Shown piece after piece: positions 1 through 8,011 of a stretch of 64,000 bases of DNA. The translations under genes were made by a program, and so were the position numbers. How positions within the stretch are numbered: the first letter of the stretch is position 1; each line of letters opens with the position of its first letter. The notes under the pieces are model-generated. The model was not told where the DNA came from. It saw nothing but the letters and a program-made list of their open reading frames with translations, and ran no database searches. This DNA is from Pseudomonas sp. ANT_J12 (GTDB lineage: Bacteria; Pseudomonadota; Gammaproteobacteria; Pseudomonadales; Pseudomonadaceae): the NCBI RefSeq assembly GCF_008370045.1, contig NZ_VOBN01000002.1, positions 248,001 to 312,000 of the forward strand, in the 5' to 3' direction.

Positions 1-137
1 CCAAGTGGCTGTTGAAGGATGGGGTGTACGACACCGCCGCGGCAGAACCGATTCTGCGCGGCGGCGGGCCGGCGGATTACTTTCAGCTGGGGCCAGAGGC
101 CTTGTTCAAGATGTATCGCCCGGGGGCGAAGAAATAA
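1..137 (+). CDS. C-terminal end of an unidentified protein (truncated by the window)
   Basis: The frame is open from the first base and reads KWLLKDGVYD through to MYRPGAKK, then TAA. About 44 residues are visible, ending in a small basic tail. I do not recognise a family from this fragment. The stop codon directly abuts the stop codon of the convergent gene on the minus strand, with no gap, which supports a real gene end. Nothing can be said about function or start. Confidence 0.6.
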   Translation, partial: KWLLKDGVYDTAAAEPILRGGGPADYFQLGPEALFKMYRPGAKK

Positions 138-368
138 CTACCAGATCAAATCGCTGTCTTCGCTGACGCCTTTGAGCTTGGTCAACTCCAACGCCGCTGC
201 TTCATCGGCTTCGCGCGCGGTGGTGAAGGTTTGTTCTTCAAGCAGCTTGTGAAAACGTGGAGCACCGCTGCCACCGATGGCTTTGACGGCGATTGCCGCG
301 TAATAGCCGCCTTCGCGGGGTACTACGGCTGATACGGCTTCGAATGTTTCAAAGGCTTTGCGTGCCAT
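138..368 (-). CDS. Small conserved hypothetical protein, 76 aa
   Basis: The ATG at 368 is preceded by an AGGA-like ribosome site. The 76-residue product (MARKAFETFE... ending SEDSDLIW) has alternating charged and alanine-rich helical segments around residues 45-65 and no signal peptide or membrane segment, so it is probably a cytoplasmic alpha/beta protein. No catalytic motif is visible and I cannot name a domain. It is convergent with, and touches, the preceding partial gene, and it lies 43 bp from the next minus-strand gene. A small Pseudomonas housekeeping protein is my best guess from its compactness. Confidence 0.65.
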   Translation of the reverse strand: MARKAFETFEAVSAVVPREGGYYAAIAVKAIGGSGAPRFHKLLEEQTFTTAREADEAAALELTKLKGVSEDSDLIW

Positions 369-411
369 GGTCGCGCATCCTGGCTAAGTTGAGATTGCCG
401 CCATTAAACCC

Positions 412-765
412 TCAACCGACCAGTTTGTGCACCTGTGCTTTGGTCTGACCGAGCGCTTGAGCTGCCGAGACGTCCTTGAACGTATGAAAATCGAGGCTGT
501 TGACCACCAGGTCCTGCACCAGCTCGGCAAAAATCTGCATGGCGGGAGTGCTGAAGTACGCGGTCATGGCCTGTTGATGGGTCCAGAAACCGGACACCAG
601 CCACAGGTCGGGATCGCATTGCGAGTGTTGCAAGGCAAAGTTCAGGCAACCGCTGGCCGAACGGGATGGCTCGATCAACGCGCTCAGGCGCGCACCGAGT
701 TCCGCCGAGCGCCCGGCGCGGGCACGAACAAAGGCCATATGACTGACGGGAATCTGCGTAGACAT
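412..765 (-). CDS. ABM-domain (antibiotic biosynthesis monooxygenase-like) protein
   Basis: The 117-residue product resembles the dimeric alpha/beta-barrel ABM superfamily (YgiN/HapK-like quinol monooxygenases and related heme enzymes). Supporting features are an N-terminal beta strand (VSHMAFVRAR), a helix rich in RSAELGARLSALI, the strand pair CLNFALQHSQ and LWLVSGFWTH, and an FAELVQDLV helix with the conserved pattern of this fold. The start is the ATG at 765, because GGGAGGG lies about 8 bp upstream; an in-frame TTG two codons earlier has worse spacing. The gene is divergent from the AraC regulator at 1100, which may control it. The substrate is unknown; members act on quinones, polyketides or heme. 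Confidence 0.75.
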   Translation of the reverse strand: MSTQIPVSHMAFVRARAGRSAELGARLSALIEPSRSASGCLNFALQHSQCDPDLWLVSGFWTHQQAMTAYFSTPAMQIFAELVQDLVVNSLDFHTFKDVSAAQALGQTKAQVHKLVG

Positions 766-1099
766 GTTCAACCCTCCCAGGAGTTGCGTGGCAGCCAGGG
801 ACGGGCTGCGACAGGATCCAAGGTTAGGCGGCGCGCCTTCGTTGCCGTTAGTCGATTCCTGCCGGCTTGTTGCACAATCCTGCGAGGATGGCCAAATCGC
901 ACTGAATCAACGACTTCGACGTGTCCGGACGATGACACAGCGGTTTCAAGCAAGTTTCAGTCCGGCGGCACTGCTCTGGCAGCACCGTGAAATAACCCAA
1001 TGCAGAATCAGGCAAGCATCAGGCAGGATGTGTCTACCGCTTTGCCTTGCACAAACTTAAGCTCTGCCCATCAACAACGCCTCACCGAGGATGTCCTGC
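766..1099. other. Intergenic region between divergent genes
   Basis: These 334 bp separate the ABM-domain gene (minus) from the AraC-family gene (plus) and should hold both promoters. I see no open frame with a convincing ribosome site and no strong palindrome. A GAGG ribosome site at 1087-1090 serves the AraC start at 1100. Confidence 0.5.
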
Positions 1100-2029
1100 A
1101 TGTCGTCGTTCGATCACTTTGAAGCCCCGCTGGATGCCGACATGGAGAAACAGCGCGAGGAACTGGCTGCGATCATCCGCCGCAACACCACGGAGGATGG
1201 CAATTACGCCACTGCCGTCGATTCGCTGATCATGTCGCGTCACAGCCAGACCCATCAATTTGCCCCGGTACTGGCGCAACCGGCGCTGTGCATCATGGCC
1301 CAGGGGCGCAAGGAAGTGCGGCTGGCCGATGAGGTGTTCAATTACGACCCGCTCAATTACCTGGTGGTCTCGGTCTCGATGCCCGTGAGCGGGCGCGTGG
1401 TGACTGTCACCTCCGAGGAACCGATCCTCTCCGTGCGGCTGGACATCGACCCGGCGGAAATCACTGCGCTGATCGCCGACGCCGGCCCCATGGGCGTGCC
1501 GACCCGGCCGACCGGGCGCGGGTTGTATGTCGAACGGCTGGACGCGGCCATGCTCGACGCGGTGCTGCGCCTGACCCGTTTGATCGACACGCCCAAAGAC
1601 ATCGCCATGCTCGCGCCGCTGATTCGCCGGGAGATTCTGTATCGCCTGTTGCGCAGCCAGCAGGGCCACCGCCTGTATGAAATCGCCATCGCCAACAGCC
1701 AGAGCCATCGCATCAGCCAGGCGATCAAATGGCTCAACGGCCACTATGAACAGCCGTTGCGCATCGATGACCTGGCCAAGGAAGTGAACCTGAGCGTGTC
1801 GACCCTGCATCACCGCTTCAAGGCGATGACGGCGATGAGTCCGTTGCAGTATCAGAAGCAACTGCGCTTGCAGGAAGCCCGGCGCCTGATGCTGGCCGAA
1901 GGGCTGGAAGCGTCGGCGGCGGGGTATCGCGTCGGGTATGAAAGCCCGTCGCAGTTCAGCCGGGAGTACAGCCGGTTGTTTGGCGCACCGCCGCTGCGGG
2001 ATTTGGCGCGGATGCGGTTGACGGTATAA
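1100..2029 (+). CDS. AraC-family transcriptional regulator (AraC_N type)
   Basis: This 309-residue DNA-binding regulator has an N-terminal AraC_N cupin-like ligand domain (about residues 15-165, including ALCIMAQGRKEVRLADEVF) and a C-terminal pair of helix-turn-helix motifs (about 200-300). The HTH region shows the family signatures LRIDDLAKEVNLSVSTLHHRF and GYESPSQFSREYSRLFG. The start is the ATG at 1100, about 9 bp after GAGG; an ATG at 1091 sits directly on the ribosome site. Regulators of this subtype often act on nearby oxidoreductase or aldehyde-stress genes. The divergent ABM monooxygenase is the natural candidate here, but no operator is evident. A perfect 39-bp inverted repeat follows the stop. 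Confidence 0.88.
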   Translation: MSSFDHFEAPLDADMEKQREELAAIIRRNTTEDGNYATAVDSLIMSRHSQTHQFAPVLAQPALCIMAQGRKEVRLADEVFNYDPLNYLVVSVSMPVSGRVVTVTSEEPILSVRLDIDPAEITALIADAGPMGVPTRPTGRGLYVERLDAAMLDAVLRLTRLIDTPKDIAMLAPLIRREILYRLLRSQQGHRLYEIAIANSQSHRISQAIKWLNGHYEQPLRIDDLAKEVNLSVSTLHHRFKAMTAMSPLQYQKQLRLQEARRLMLAEGLEASAAGYRVGYESPSQFSREYSRLFGAPPLRDLARMRLTV

Positions 2030-2036
2030 CCGCCCC

Positions 2037-2130
2037 CTGTAGGAGCGAGGCTTGCCCGCGAAGGCGTCGTGTCAGCCAGCATTAATGTCGACTGACACGA
2101 CGCCTTCGCGGGCAAGCCTCGCTCCTACAG
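2037..2130. repeat. REP-type palindrome (TAGGAGCGAGG family), perfect 39-bp arms
   Basis: Two perfect complementary 39-bp arms (2037-2075 and 2092-2130) flank a 16-bp loop. The outer part carries TAGGAGCGAGGCTTGCCCGC, a repeat core seen again at 26743, 27510, 31888 and 47108. It sits between the convergent AraC and ABC-ATPase genes, where it can act as a two-way transcription barrier or 3' mRNA stabiliser. Confidence 0.9.
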
Positions 2131-2144
2131 GTTTTGGGGTGTTT

Positions 2145-3200
2145 TCAGGCGCTGAGTACGCGGCAAGCCTCGGCCGGTAACGTCACCGACACCGGATTGC
2201 CCACACTCAACCCAAACCCCTGACACGGCGTGCTCAGCGCGGTAAACGACACCCCGGAACACTCCACCGTCGTCTCGATCGTCGCGCCGATGTCCCGCAC
2301 AAACGTCACCTTGCCCAGCAACCGATTCCCCGCCGTGGCCTGGGGCTGCGACAGTTGCAGGTCCTCAGGGCGAATCAGCATCTTGATCTTCTCCCCCACC
2401 ACGATGCTGCTGCAAATCGGCACTTCCAGGGCATCGCCACCCGGCAATCCAACCTTGCCATTGCCCAGTGCGGTGGCCGGAAAGATGTTGCCCGAACCGA
2501 TAAAGTCCGCGACAAATTCATTGGCCGGGTGCCGGTAAATCTCAATCGGCGTACCCACCTGCTGCACCTTGTGCTCGCCCAATACCACGACGATATCGGC
2601 CATGGTCATCGCTTCACGCTGATCGTGGGTCACCAAGATGGTGGTGATGTTCAAGCGTTGTTGCAGCTGACGGATTTCCACCTGCATCGACTCTCGCAAC
2701 TTGGCGTCCAGCGCCGACAGCGGCTCATCGAGCAGGAGGATTTTCGGCCGCGAGGCAATCGCCCGGGCAATCGCTACGCGCTGGCGTTGCCCGCCGGACA
2801 GTTTCGCCACCGGTCGATCAATCATTTCCTTGAGTTGAATCAGCTCCAGCAACTCCACTACCCGCGCCTGCTGATCAGCCTTGCTCACCCCGCGCAGTTT
2901 CAACGGATAGGCGATGTTCTCCCCCACGGTCATGTGTGGAAACAGCGCCAACGATTGGAAGACCATACCGAAGTTGCGCAGGTGCGCCGGGGTATGGCCG
3001 ATGTCTTCGCCATCCAGGCGGATCTCACCGCCGCTCAGGGTTTCGAGCCCGGCGATCATCCGCAGCAACGTGGTTTTGCCGCAGCCCGACGGGCCGAGGA
3101 AACACACCAGTTTGCCCTCGGGCAAATGCAGGTTTACATCCTTTACCGCGCAGGCCGAGCCGTAGTGTTTCTCGACGTTTTCCAGAATCAGACCAGTCAT
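2145..3200 (-). CDS. ABC transporter ATP-binding protein, spermidine/putrescine (PotA) type
   Basis: This 351-residue cytoplasmic ATPase energises the adjacent permease pair. It shows Walker A (GPSGCGKTT, about residue 36), the Q-loop (FQSLALFPH), the signature LSGGQRQRVAIARA, Walker B (ILLLDEPLSALD) and the H-loop (VTHDQREA). A C-terminal TOBE domain (about 275-345) is typical of the polyamine/iron/sulfate importer class. The start is the ATG at 3200, preceded by GAGGTG. It is the last gene of a minus-strand operon and lies 15 bp after the second permease. By context the cargo is likely a polyamine or amino/guanidino compound, but the sequence alone does not fix it. Confidence 0.92.
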   Translation of the reverse strand: MTGLILENVEKHYGSACAVKDVNLHLPEGKLVCFLGPSGCGKTTLLRMIAGLETLSGGEIRLDGEDIGHTPAHLRNFGMVFQSLALFPHMTVGENIAYPLKLRGVSKADQQARVVELLELIQLKEMIDRPVAKLSGGQRQRVAIARAIASRPKILLLDEPLSALDAKLRESMQVEIRQLQQRLNITTILVTHDQREAMTMADIVVVLGEHKVQQVGTPIEIYRHPANEFVADFIGSGNIFPATALGNGKVGLPGGDALEVPICSSIVVGEKIKMLIRPEDLQLSQPQATAGNRLLGKVTFVRDIGATIETTVECSGVSFTALSTPCQGFGLSVGNPVSVTLPAEACRVLSA

Positions 3201-3215
3201 GTTGCACCTCAAGAA

Positions 3216-4064
3216 TCAGAACGAAACGCCACCTTCACCGACCAGCTTCTCCAGCGCCCAGATCAGGACGAAGTCGATCAGCACGATCAGCACGGCAAAC
3301 GAGAAAACGGTTGGGTCCAGCGATGACACGGTGCGGCTGTACATCCAGATCGGCACGGTCATGACGTCGATGGTGTAGAGGAAATAGGTCACGGTGAATT
3401 CGTTGAACGAGACGATGAACGCCAGCAGCATCCCCGCCAGAATCCCCGATTTCATCAGCGGCACTACCACATCGATGATCGCCCGGGTCGGCGAGGCACC
3501 GAGCATCTGCGCCGCCTCTTCGACTTCGCTGCCGATGGAGAGCATCGCTGCCGTGCAGTTTTTCACCACGAATGGCAGTGCGAGGATCACGTGGGCGATT
3601 ACCAGCCGCGAGGTGGTGATCTGGAATGGCAGGCTGTCGAACACCAGCAGCAACGCCAGGCCCAACACCACCATCGGGAACACCAACGGCAACGACATCA
3701 ATTGCAGGGCCACGGCTTTGCCACGGAACTCGCAACGGGTCAGCGCGTAGGCCGCCGGCACCGCGATGATCGTCGCGAAGACCATGGTCAGGCACGCGAC
3801 CATCAGGCTGGTGGTCATGGCTTTGCCCAGGCTCAGTACATCGCTGGCGTCCGGCGAAACAAAGGTGTGCCAGGCCGCGCGATACCATTGCAGGCTGTAG
3901 CTGCTGGGCGGGAAGTCGAGGTTCGACGCGCCGCTGAACGACATCACGATCATCGTCAGGATCGGCAACACCGCCAGCAGCAGGATGAAGCCCGAGAGGA
4001 TGCCGGCGAACTTGCCGGTTTCCCCCGGCAGCAGCCCATAACGTTTCTTGCTCAGGGTGCTCAT
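3216..4064 (-). CDS. ABC transporter permease, PotC type
   Basis: This 282-residue inner-membrane protein has about six hydrophobic segments, beginning with GILSGFILLLAVLPILTMIV. The cytoplasmic EAA loop (EVEEAAQMLGASPTRAIIDVV), which docks on the ATPase, lies around residue 175. Its ATG overlaps the stop of the upstream permease (ATGA, 4061-4064), a mark of translational coupling. It pairs with the PotB-type permease to form the channel of the importer. Confidence 0.92.
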   Translation of the reverse strand: MSTLSKKRYGLLPGETGKFAGILSGFILLLAVLPILTMIVMSFSGASNLDFPPSSYSLQWYRAAWHTFVSPDASDVLSLGKAMTTSLMVACLTMVFATIIAVPAAYALTRCEFRGKAVALQLMSLPLVFPMVVLGLALLLVFDSLPFQITTSRLVIAHVILALPFVVKNCTAAMLSIGSEVEEAAQMLGASPTRAIIDVVVPLMKSGILAGMLLAFIVSFNEFTVTYFLYTIDVMTVPIWMYSRTVSSLDPTVFSFAVLIVLIDFVLIWALEKLVGEGGVSF

Positions 4065-4972
4065 TGCGAAGCCTCCAGCATGCGCCGACGACGGCCGGTG
4101 ATGTATTCGGACAAGGTCATGATCGCCAGGGTGGTGACAATCAGCACCACACCGGCAGCGGACGCGGCGGGCCAGTTCATCAGCGGGGCGATCTGGTCAT
4201 GCACCATGACCGCCAGCATCGGCACCCGCCGACCACCGAGCAGCAGCGGCACCACGAAGCTGCTGGCGTTGTAGGCGAACACCAACGTCGCGCCAGTGAT
4301 GATCCCCGGCAGACTCATCGGCAACACCACTTGGCGGAACACCTGGAAGCGACTGGCGCCCAGTGTCGCGGCGGCTTCTTCATAAGTGCGAGCGACGCCG
4401 CGCATGGCGCTGGCAATCGGCAGCACCGCCAGCGGGAACGCGGTTTGCACCAGGCCCATCAACACGCCGTTCTGGTTGTAGAGCAGCATGATCGGGCGCT
4501 TGATCAAACCGATGCCCATCAGCGCCTGATTGAGCATCCCCGCCGGGCCGAGAATCACCAACCAGCCGTAGCTTTGCAGCAGCAGGTTGACCAGCAACGG
4601 CAGCAGCACCGCCGCGAGGAAAATCCGTCGGATAAACGGCGAGGTCAGGCGCGACATGGTGTACGCCACCGGAATTGCCAGCAGCACCGCGATCACCGCG
4701 CTGAACAGCGCCAGACGCAGGGTCAGCATCAGGGATTTGAGGTAATAGGGTTCCAGTAACTGCGCGTAACTGGCGAGGCTGAACCCGCTCCATTCCGCGC
4801 CTTTGGTGCCGACGCTCATGCGCAGCACCAAGAGGCTGGCAGCAATCAGCACGCCGAGAAACAGCATCGACGGCGACAGGAAAAGCCAGGCGCGAGTAGT
4901 CGGCGACACGCCCCGGCGTGGACGCGCTGGCGCGGCGGCGAGCGGATGAGTCAGAGGTGGTTGGTGTTCCAT
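4061..4972 (-). CDS. ABC transporter permease, PotB type
   Basis: This 303-residue membrane protein has a proline/arginine-rich cytoplasmic N-terminus, then a first transmembrane segment (WLFLSPSMLFLGVLIAASLL) and about five more. The EAA loop reads ARTYEEAAATLGASRFQVFRQ. The chosen start is the ATG at 4972 (MEHQPPLTHP). The frame stays open upstream, but only through the REP element at 5038-5199, which is not protein-like. That element separates the gene from the binding-protein gene, so transporter subunits may be expressed at different levels from one transcript. Confidence 0.88.
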   Translation of the reverse strand: MEHQPPLTHPLAAAPARPRRGVSPTTRAWLFLSPSMLFLGVLIAASLLVLRMSVGTKGAEWSGFSLASYAQLLEPYYLKSLMLTLRLALFSAVIAVLLAIPVAYTMSRLTSPFIRRIFLAAVLLPLLVNLLLQSYGWLVILGPAGMLNQALMGIGLIKRPIMLLYNQNGVLMGLVQTAFPLAVLPIASAMRGVARTYEEAAATLGASRFQVFRQVVLPMSLPGIITGATLVFAYNASSFVVPLLLGGRRVPMLAVMVHDQIAPLMNWPAASAAGVVLIVTTLAIMTLSEYITGRRRRMLEASQ

Positions 4973-5037
4973 AGCAAGGGTCTCGTCAATGGAAAGCAGC
5001 TGACAAACACACGTCTCGAAACCACCTCTTATCCCTT

Positions 5038-5199
5038 GTGGGAGCGGGCTTTGTGGCGAGGGGGCTTGCCCCCGTTCGGCTGCGAAGCAGTCGTAAACCA
5101 TCCCGTGTGGTGTAACTGATACACCGCGACGGCAGGTTTTAGGGCCGCTTCGCAGCCCTACGGGGGCAAGCCCCCTCGCCACAAAAGCCCGCTCCCACA
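5038..5199. repeat. REP-type inverted-repeat pair (TGTGGCGAGG family) inside an operon
   Basis: The outer arms (TGTGGGAGCGGGCTTTGTGG and its complement near 5180-5199) and inner GGCTTGCCCCC-type cores form a long stem with a variable loop. The same family recurs at 21191, 35771 and 53000. Here it lies within a transporter operon, between the substrate-binding protein and the first permease. A role in protecting the upstream mRNA from 3' decay is known for REP sequences in other bacteria and is an inference here. Confidence 0.85.
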
Positions 5200-5240
5200 G
5201 TAGATTTGTGGTGTTTTCAGAACGGGTGCTTGCCACTCAA

Positions 5241-6344
5241 TCAGGAAGAAAAGATTTCCGTATAACGACGAATCCATTGGTCATGCACAGTGGCCAGGAA
5301 GGCGTTGTCGTGCATGATCGCCTTGTCGGCAATCTGCTCTGGCGTGAGGATGAACGGGCTCTTGCGCGCTTCGGCGGAGATGATCGCCTTGGCGTTGACC
5401 GGGCCGTTGTAGATGTCTTCGGCCATCTTGCCCTGCACCAGTGGGTCCAGGGAGTGGTTGATGAAGGCGTAGGCCAGGTCGGTGTCGCCGGGGCGATTCT
5501 TTGGCATCACCGACAGCATCAGGTCGGTGTAGAACCCTTCCTTCATGCCGAACGTGGCGCCGAGGCCGTAGTTCGGGTCGCGAATCTGTTTCGGGAAAAA
5601 CGCCGGAGCGTACAGGCCGCCCATGTCCAGGGAACCGGTGCGGAACAGCTCGGCGATCTGGTTCGGGTTTTCACCCAGCGTAACCACGCGGTCCTTCAAC
5701 TCCGCGAGTTTCTTGAAGCCCGGCTCGATGTTGTGTTCGTCACCCCCGGCCAGTTTGGCGGCGATGATGATCAGGTCCATCGCTTCGGTCCAGTTCGGCG
5801 GCGGCAGGAAGATGTTCGGCGCCAACTCGGCATCCCACAGTGCGGCGTAGCTGGTCGGCGCTTCGGTCTGGGTGCGGGTGCTGTAGACCAGGCTGTTGCA
5901 CCACAGCAGGTAACCGATGCCATGACCGTTGGCGCCGGTGCGGTATTTCTCCGGCACGTCCACCAGGTTGGGGATGCGGTTGAGGTCGGGTTTTTCCAGC
6001 AAATCGGCGGCGGCCAGGCCTTCGGCGCCGACGCCGGCCAAGGTGATGATGTCGTACTGCGGACGATCACCGCCGGCCTTGAGTTTGGCGACCATTTCCG
6101 AGGTGCTGCCGGTGCGGTCGGCGATGACCTTGCAGCCGTACTTAGCTTCGAAAGTCGCCGCGATGTTGCGCAGTGCCGCCAACCCGGTGTCATCGGACCA
6201 GGTCAGCAGGCGCAGGGTCTTGCCCTGAAAACGGGTGTCGCTGGCATTGGCACGGATGAAGGGCATGCTCATGGCCGCCGCTGCAACCGAAGCCACGCCC
6301 ACGGTTTTGATGAATTGCCGTCTGTTCAGATCATGCTGGCCCAT
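5241..6344 (-). CDS. ABC transporter periplasmic substrate-binding protein, PotD-like, Tat-exported
   Basis: This 367-residue solute receptor belongs to the spermidine/putrescine-type extracellular binding proteins. The N-terminus NRRQFIKTVGVASVAAAAMS is a twin-arginine signal peptide, so it is probably exported folded. The mature part has the two-lobe fold, with LRLLTWSDDTG at the start and a hinge around YLLWCNSLVYSTR. The start is the ATG at 6344, with GGGAG about 9 bp upstream. It precedes the two permeases and the ATPase on the same strand, completing an importer. The cargo is likely cationic (polyamine or guanidino compound), inferred from family and from the decarboxylase and dehydrogenase upstream. 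Confidence 0.9.
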   Translation of the reverse strand: MGQHDLNRRQFIKTVGVASVAAAAMSMPFIRANASDTRFQGKTLRLLTWSDDTGLAALRNIAATFEAKYGCKVIADRTGSTSEMVAKLKAGGDRPQYDIITLAGVGAEGLAAADLLEKPDLNRIPNLVDVPEKYRTGANGHGIGYLLWCNSLVYSTRTQTEAPTSYAALWDAELAPNIFLPPPNWTEAMDLIIIAAKLAGGDEHNIEPGFKKLAELKDRVVTLGENPNQIAELFRTGSLDMGGLYAPAFFPKQIRDPNYGLGATFGMKEGFYTDLMLSVMPKNRPGDTDLAYAFINHSLDPLVQGKMAEDIYNGPVNAKAIISAEARKSPFILTPEQIADKAIMHDNAFLATVHDQWIRRYTEIFSS

Positions 6345-6517
6345 GAAGGACTCCCTTTGTTTTTGTAAGTATGAGGTTGGTCGCAACCGTTGCATCCGCG
6401 TGCTCGGATCAGCTCGAAGCCCCCGGTTTCAAAGGACTTGAGCTGAGCCGACGGGTTTATCCTGAGGTCGTGCAAAACACCTGACTATCGATAAAAACTC
6501 ATTGAAGCCATGACGCC

Positions 6518-6546
6518 AGCGCATGCCTCAGAACGAGGCATGCGCT
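6518..6546 (-). terminator. Stem-loop downstream of the aldehyde dehydrogenase gene
   Basis: A perfect 12-bp inverted repeat with a short loop (AGCGCATGCCTC paired with GAGGCATGCGCT) lies 17 bp after the dehydrogenase stop on the minus strand. The tract that follows it on that strand is only weakly T-rich, so it may attenuate rather than end transcription before the transporter genes. Confidence 0.5.
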
Positions 6547-6562
6547 CACCGTTTTCGAGCGC

Positions 6563-8011
6563 TTAGACGGCTCGAATCACGTGTTTGATTTCCTGGAAAG
6601 CCTGCAACCCCCACGGCCCCAACTCGCGGCCGAGGCTGCTCTGCTTGTAGCCGCCCCAAGCGGTCTGCGGGAAGATCACTTGCGGCGCGTTGATCCACAC
6701 CAGCCCCGCTTGCAGGGCGTTGGCGACCCGATCCGCCGCTTCGGTATCGCGGCTGACCACGCTGGCGACCAGGCCGAACTGGCTGTCGTTGGCCAGGGCA
6801 ATCGCCTCGGCTTCAGAGGCAAAACTGCGTACGCAAATCACTGGACCAAAGATCTCTTCACACCACAGCGCACTGTCGAGGGGCACTTCGGTGAAGATCG
6901 TCGGCTGCAAAAAATAACCGCGCGGCAGATCCGCCGGACGATTGCCGCCGCAAATCAGCTTGGCGCCGGCACTCAAACCGCGATCGATGTGACCGAGCAC
7001 GCGCTGGTATTGCGCCTGATTGACCAGTGCGCCCATTTCCACCTTCGGGTCGAACGGGTCGGCCACGCGAATCGCTTCGGCGCGGGCCTGCAAACGAATC
7101 AGGAATTCATCCGCCACTTCATCGGCGACCAGCACGCGACTGGTGGCCGAACACATCTGCCCGGCGTTGAAGAAACCGCCGCCGCAGGCCAGTTCCACGG
7201 CCAGGGCGATGTCGGCGTCTTTCAATACCAGCAGCGAAGATTTGCCGCCCAGTTCCAGGCTTACGCCCTTCACGGTTTCAGCGGCGCGCTGCATCACCTG
7301 CACGCCCACCGCGTTACTGCCGGTGAAGGAAATCTTGGCGATGCGCGGATCCGCCGACAGCGGCGCACCGACCGCCAGACCGGTGCCGCAGACGAGGTTG
7401 AACACGCCTTTGGGCAGGCCCGCCTCGGCGATGATCGCGGCCAGTTCCAGCTCCGGCAGCGGCGTGACTTCGGACGGCTTGAGCACCACACAGCAGCCGG
7501 CGGCCAGGGCCGGGGCGAGTTTCCACGCGGTGGTGACCATCGGGAAATTCCACGGCACGATCAGGCCGACGACGCCGCAGGGTTCACGGCGCAGGCGTGC
7601 GCTGAAATCGTCGGTGGGCAGCTCGACGGTGCTGTCTTGCTTGGCATCGAGCCCTTCGGCTAAACCTGCGTAGTACTCGAAGGTGGCGATCACGTCGTCC
7701 ACATCGATGGCGGCTTCGAACAGCGGCTTGCCGTTGTTGCTCGACTGCAAATGCATCAGTTGTTCGCGACCGGCCGCCACACCGGCGGCGATGCGGCGCA
7801 GGATCGCCCCGCGTTCGGTGCCGGTGGTTTTCGACCAGTCCTTGAAGGCGTTGGTCGCAGCGGCTACGGCGTGCTCGACAGCTTTTTCATCGCCGCCGTT
7901 TACGGTGGTCAACAGGGCTTCAGTGGCAGGGTTGATCACACGCAGGTGTTCTTTGCCAGCGGACCATTGGCCATTGATGTACAGGCCATCCAGCGTGGTT
8001 GGGAAGCTCAT
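6563..8011 (-). CDS. Aldehyde dehydrogenase, aminoaldehyde/betaine-aldehyde type
   Basis: This 482-residue NAD(P)-dependent enzyme oxidises an aldehyde to the acid. Visible signatures are PWNFP (about 153), the cofactor lysine in LKPSE (K178), FTGS (229-232), the general base in LELGGK (E253) and the nucleophile in NAGQMCSATSR (C287). The GQxCSATSR form resembles plant and bacterial aminoaldehyde/betaine aldehyde dehydrogenases. The start is the ATG at 8011, which overlaps the stop of the upstream decarboxylase (ATGA), so the two are translationally coupled. The likely substrate is the aldehyde made by that decarboxylase, for example 4-guanidinobutanal if the AruI assignment is right. Confidence 0.9.
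   Translation of the reverse strand: MSFPTTLDGLYINGQWSAGKEHLRVINPATEALLTTVNGGDEKAVEHAVAAATNAFKDWSKTTGTERGAILRRIAAGVAAGREQLMHLQSSNNGKPLFEAAIDVDDVIATFEYYAGLAEGLDAKQDSTVELPTDDFSARLRREPCGVVGLIVPWNFPMVTTAWKLAPALAAGCCVVLKPSEVTPLPELELAAIIAEAGLPKGVFNLVCGTGLAVGAPLSADPRIAKISFTGSNAVGVQVMQRAAETVKGVSLELGGKSSLLVLKDADIALAVELACGGGFFNAGQMCSATSRVLVADEVADEFLIRLQARAEAIRVADPFDPKVEMGALVNQAQYQRVLGHIDRGLSAGAKLICGGNRPADLPRGYFLQPTIFTEVPLDSALWCEEIFGPVICVRSFASEAEAIALANDSQFGLVASVVSRDTEAADRVANALQAGLVWINAPQVIFPQTAWGGYKQSSLGRELGPWGLQAFQEIKHVIRAV

Noticed and set aside
5208..6368. 386-codon plus-strand frame opposite the binding-protein gene
   Set aside because: Antisense of a PotD-like protein with a Tat signal; no start context.
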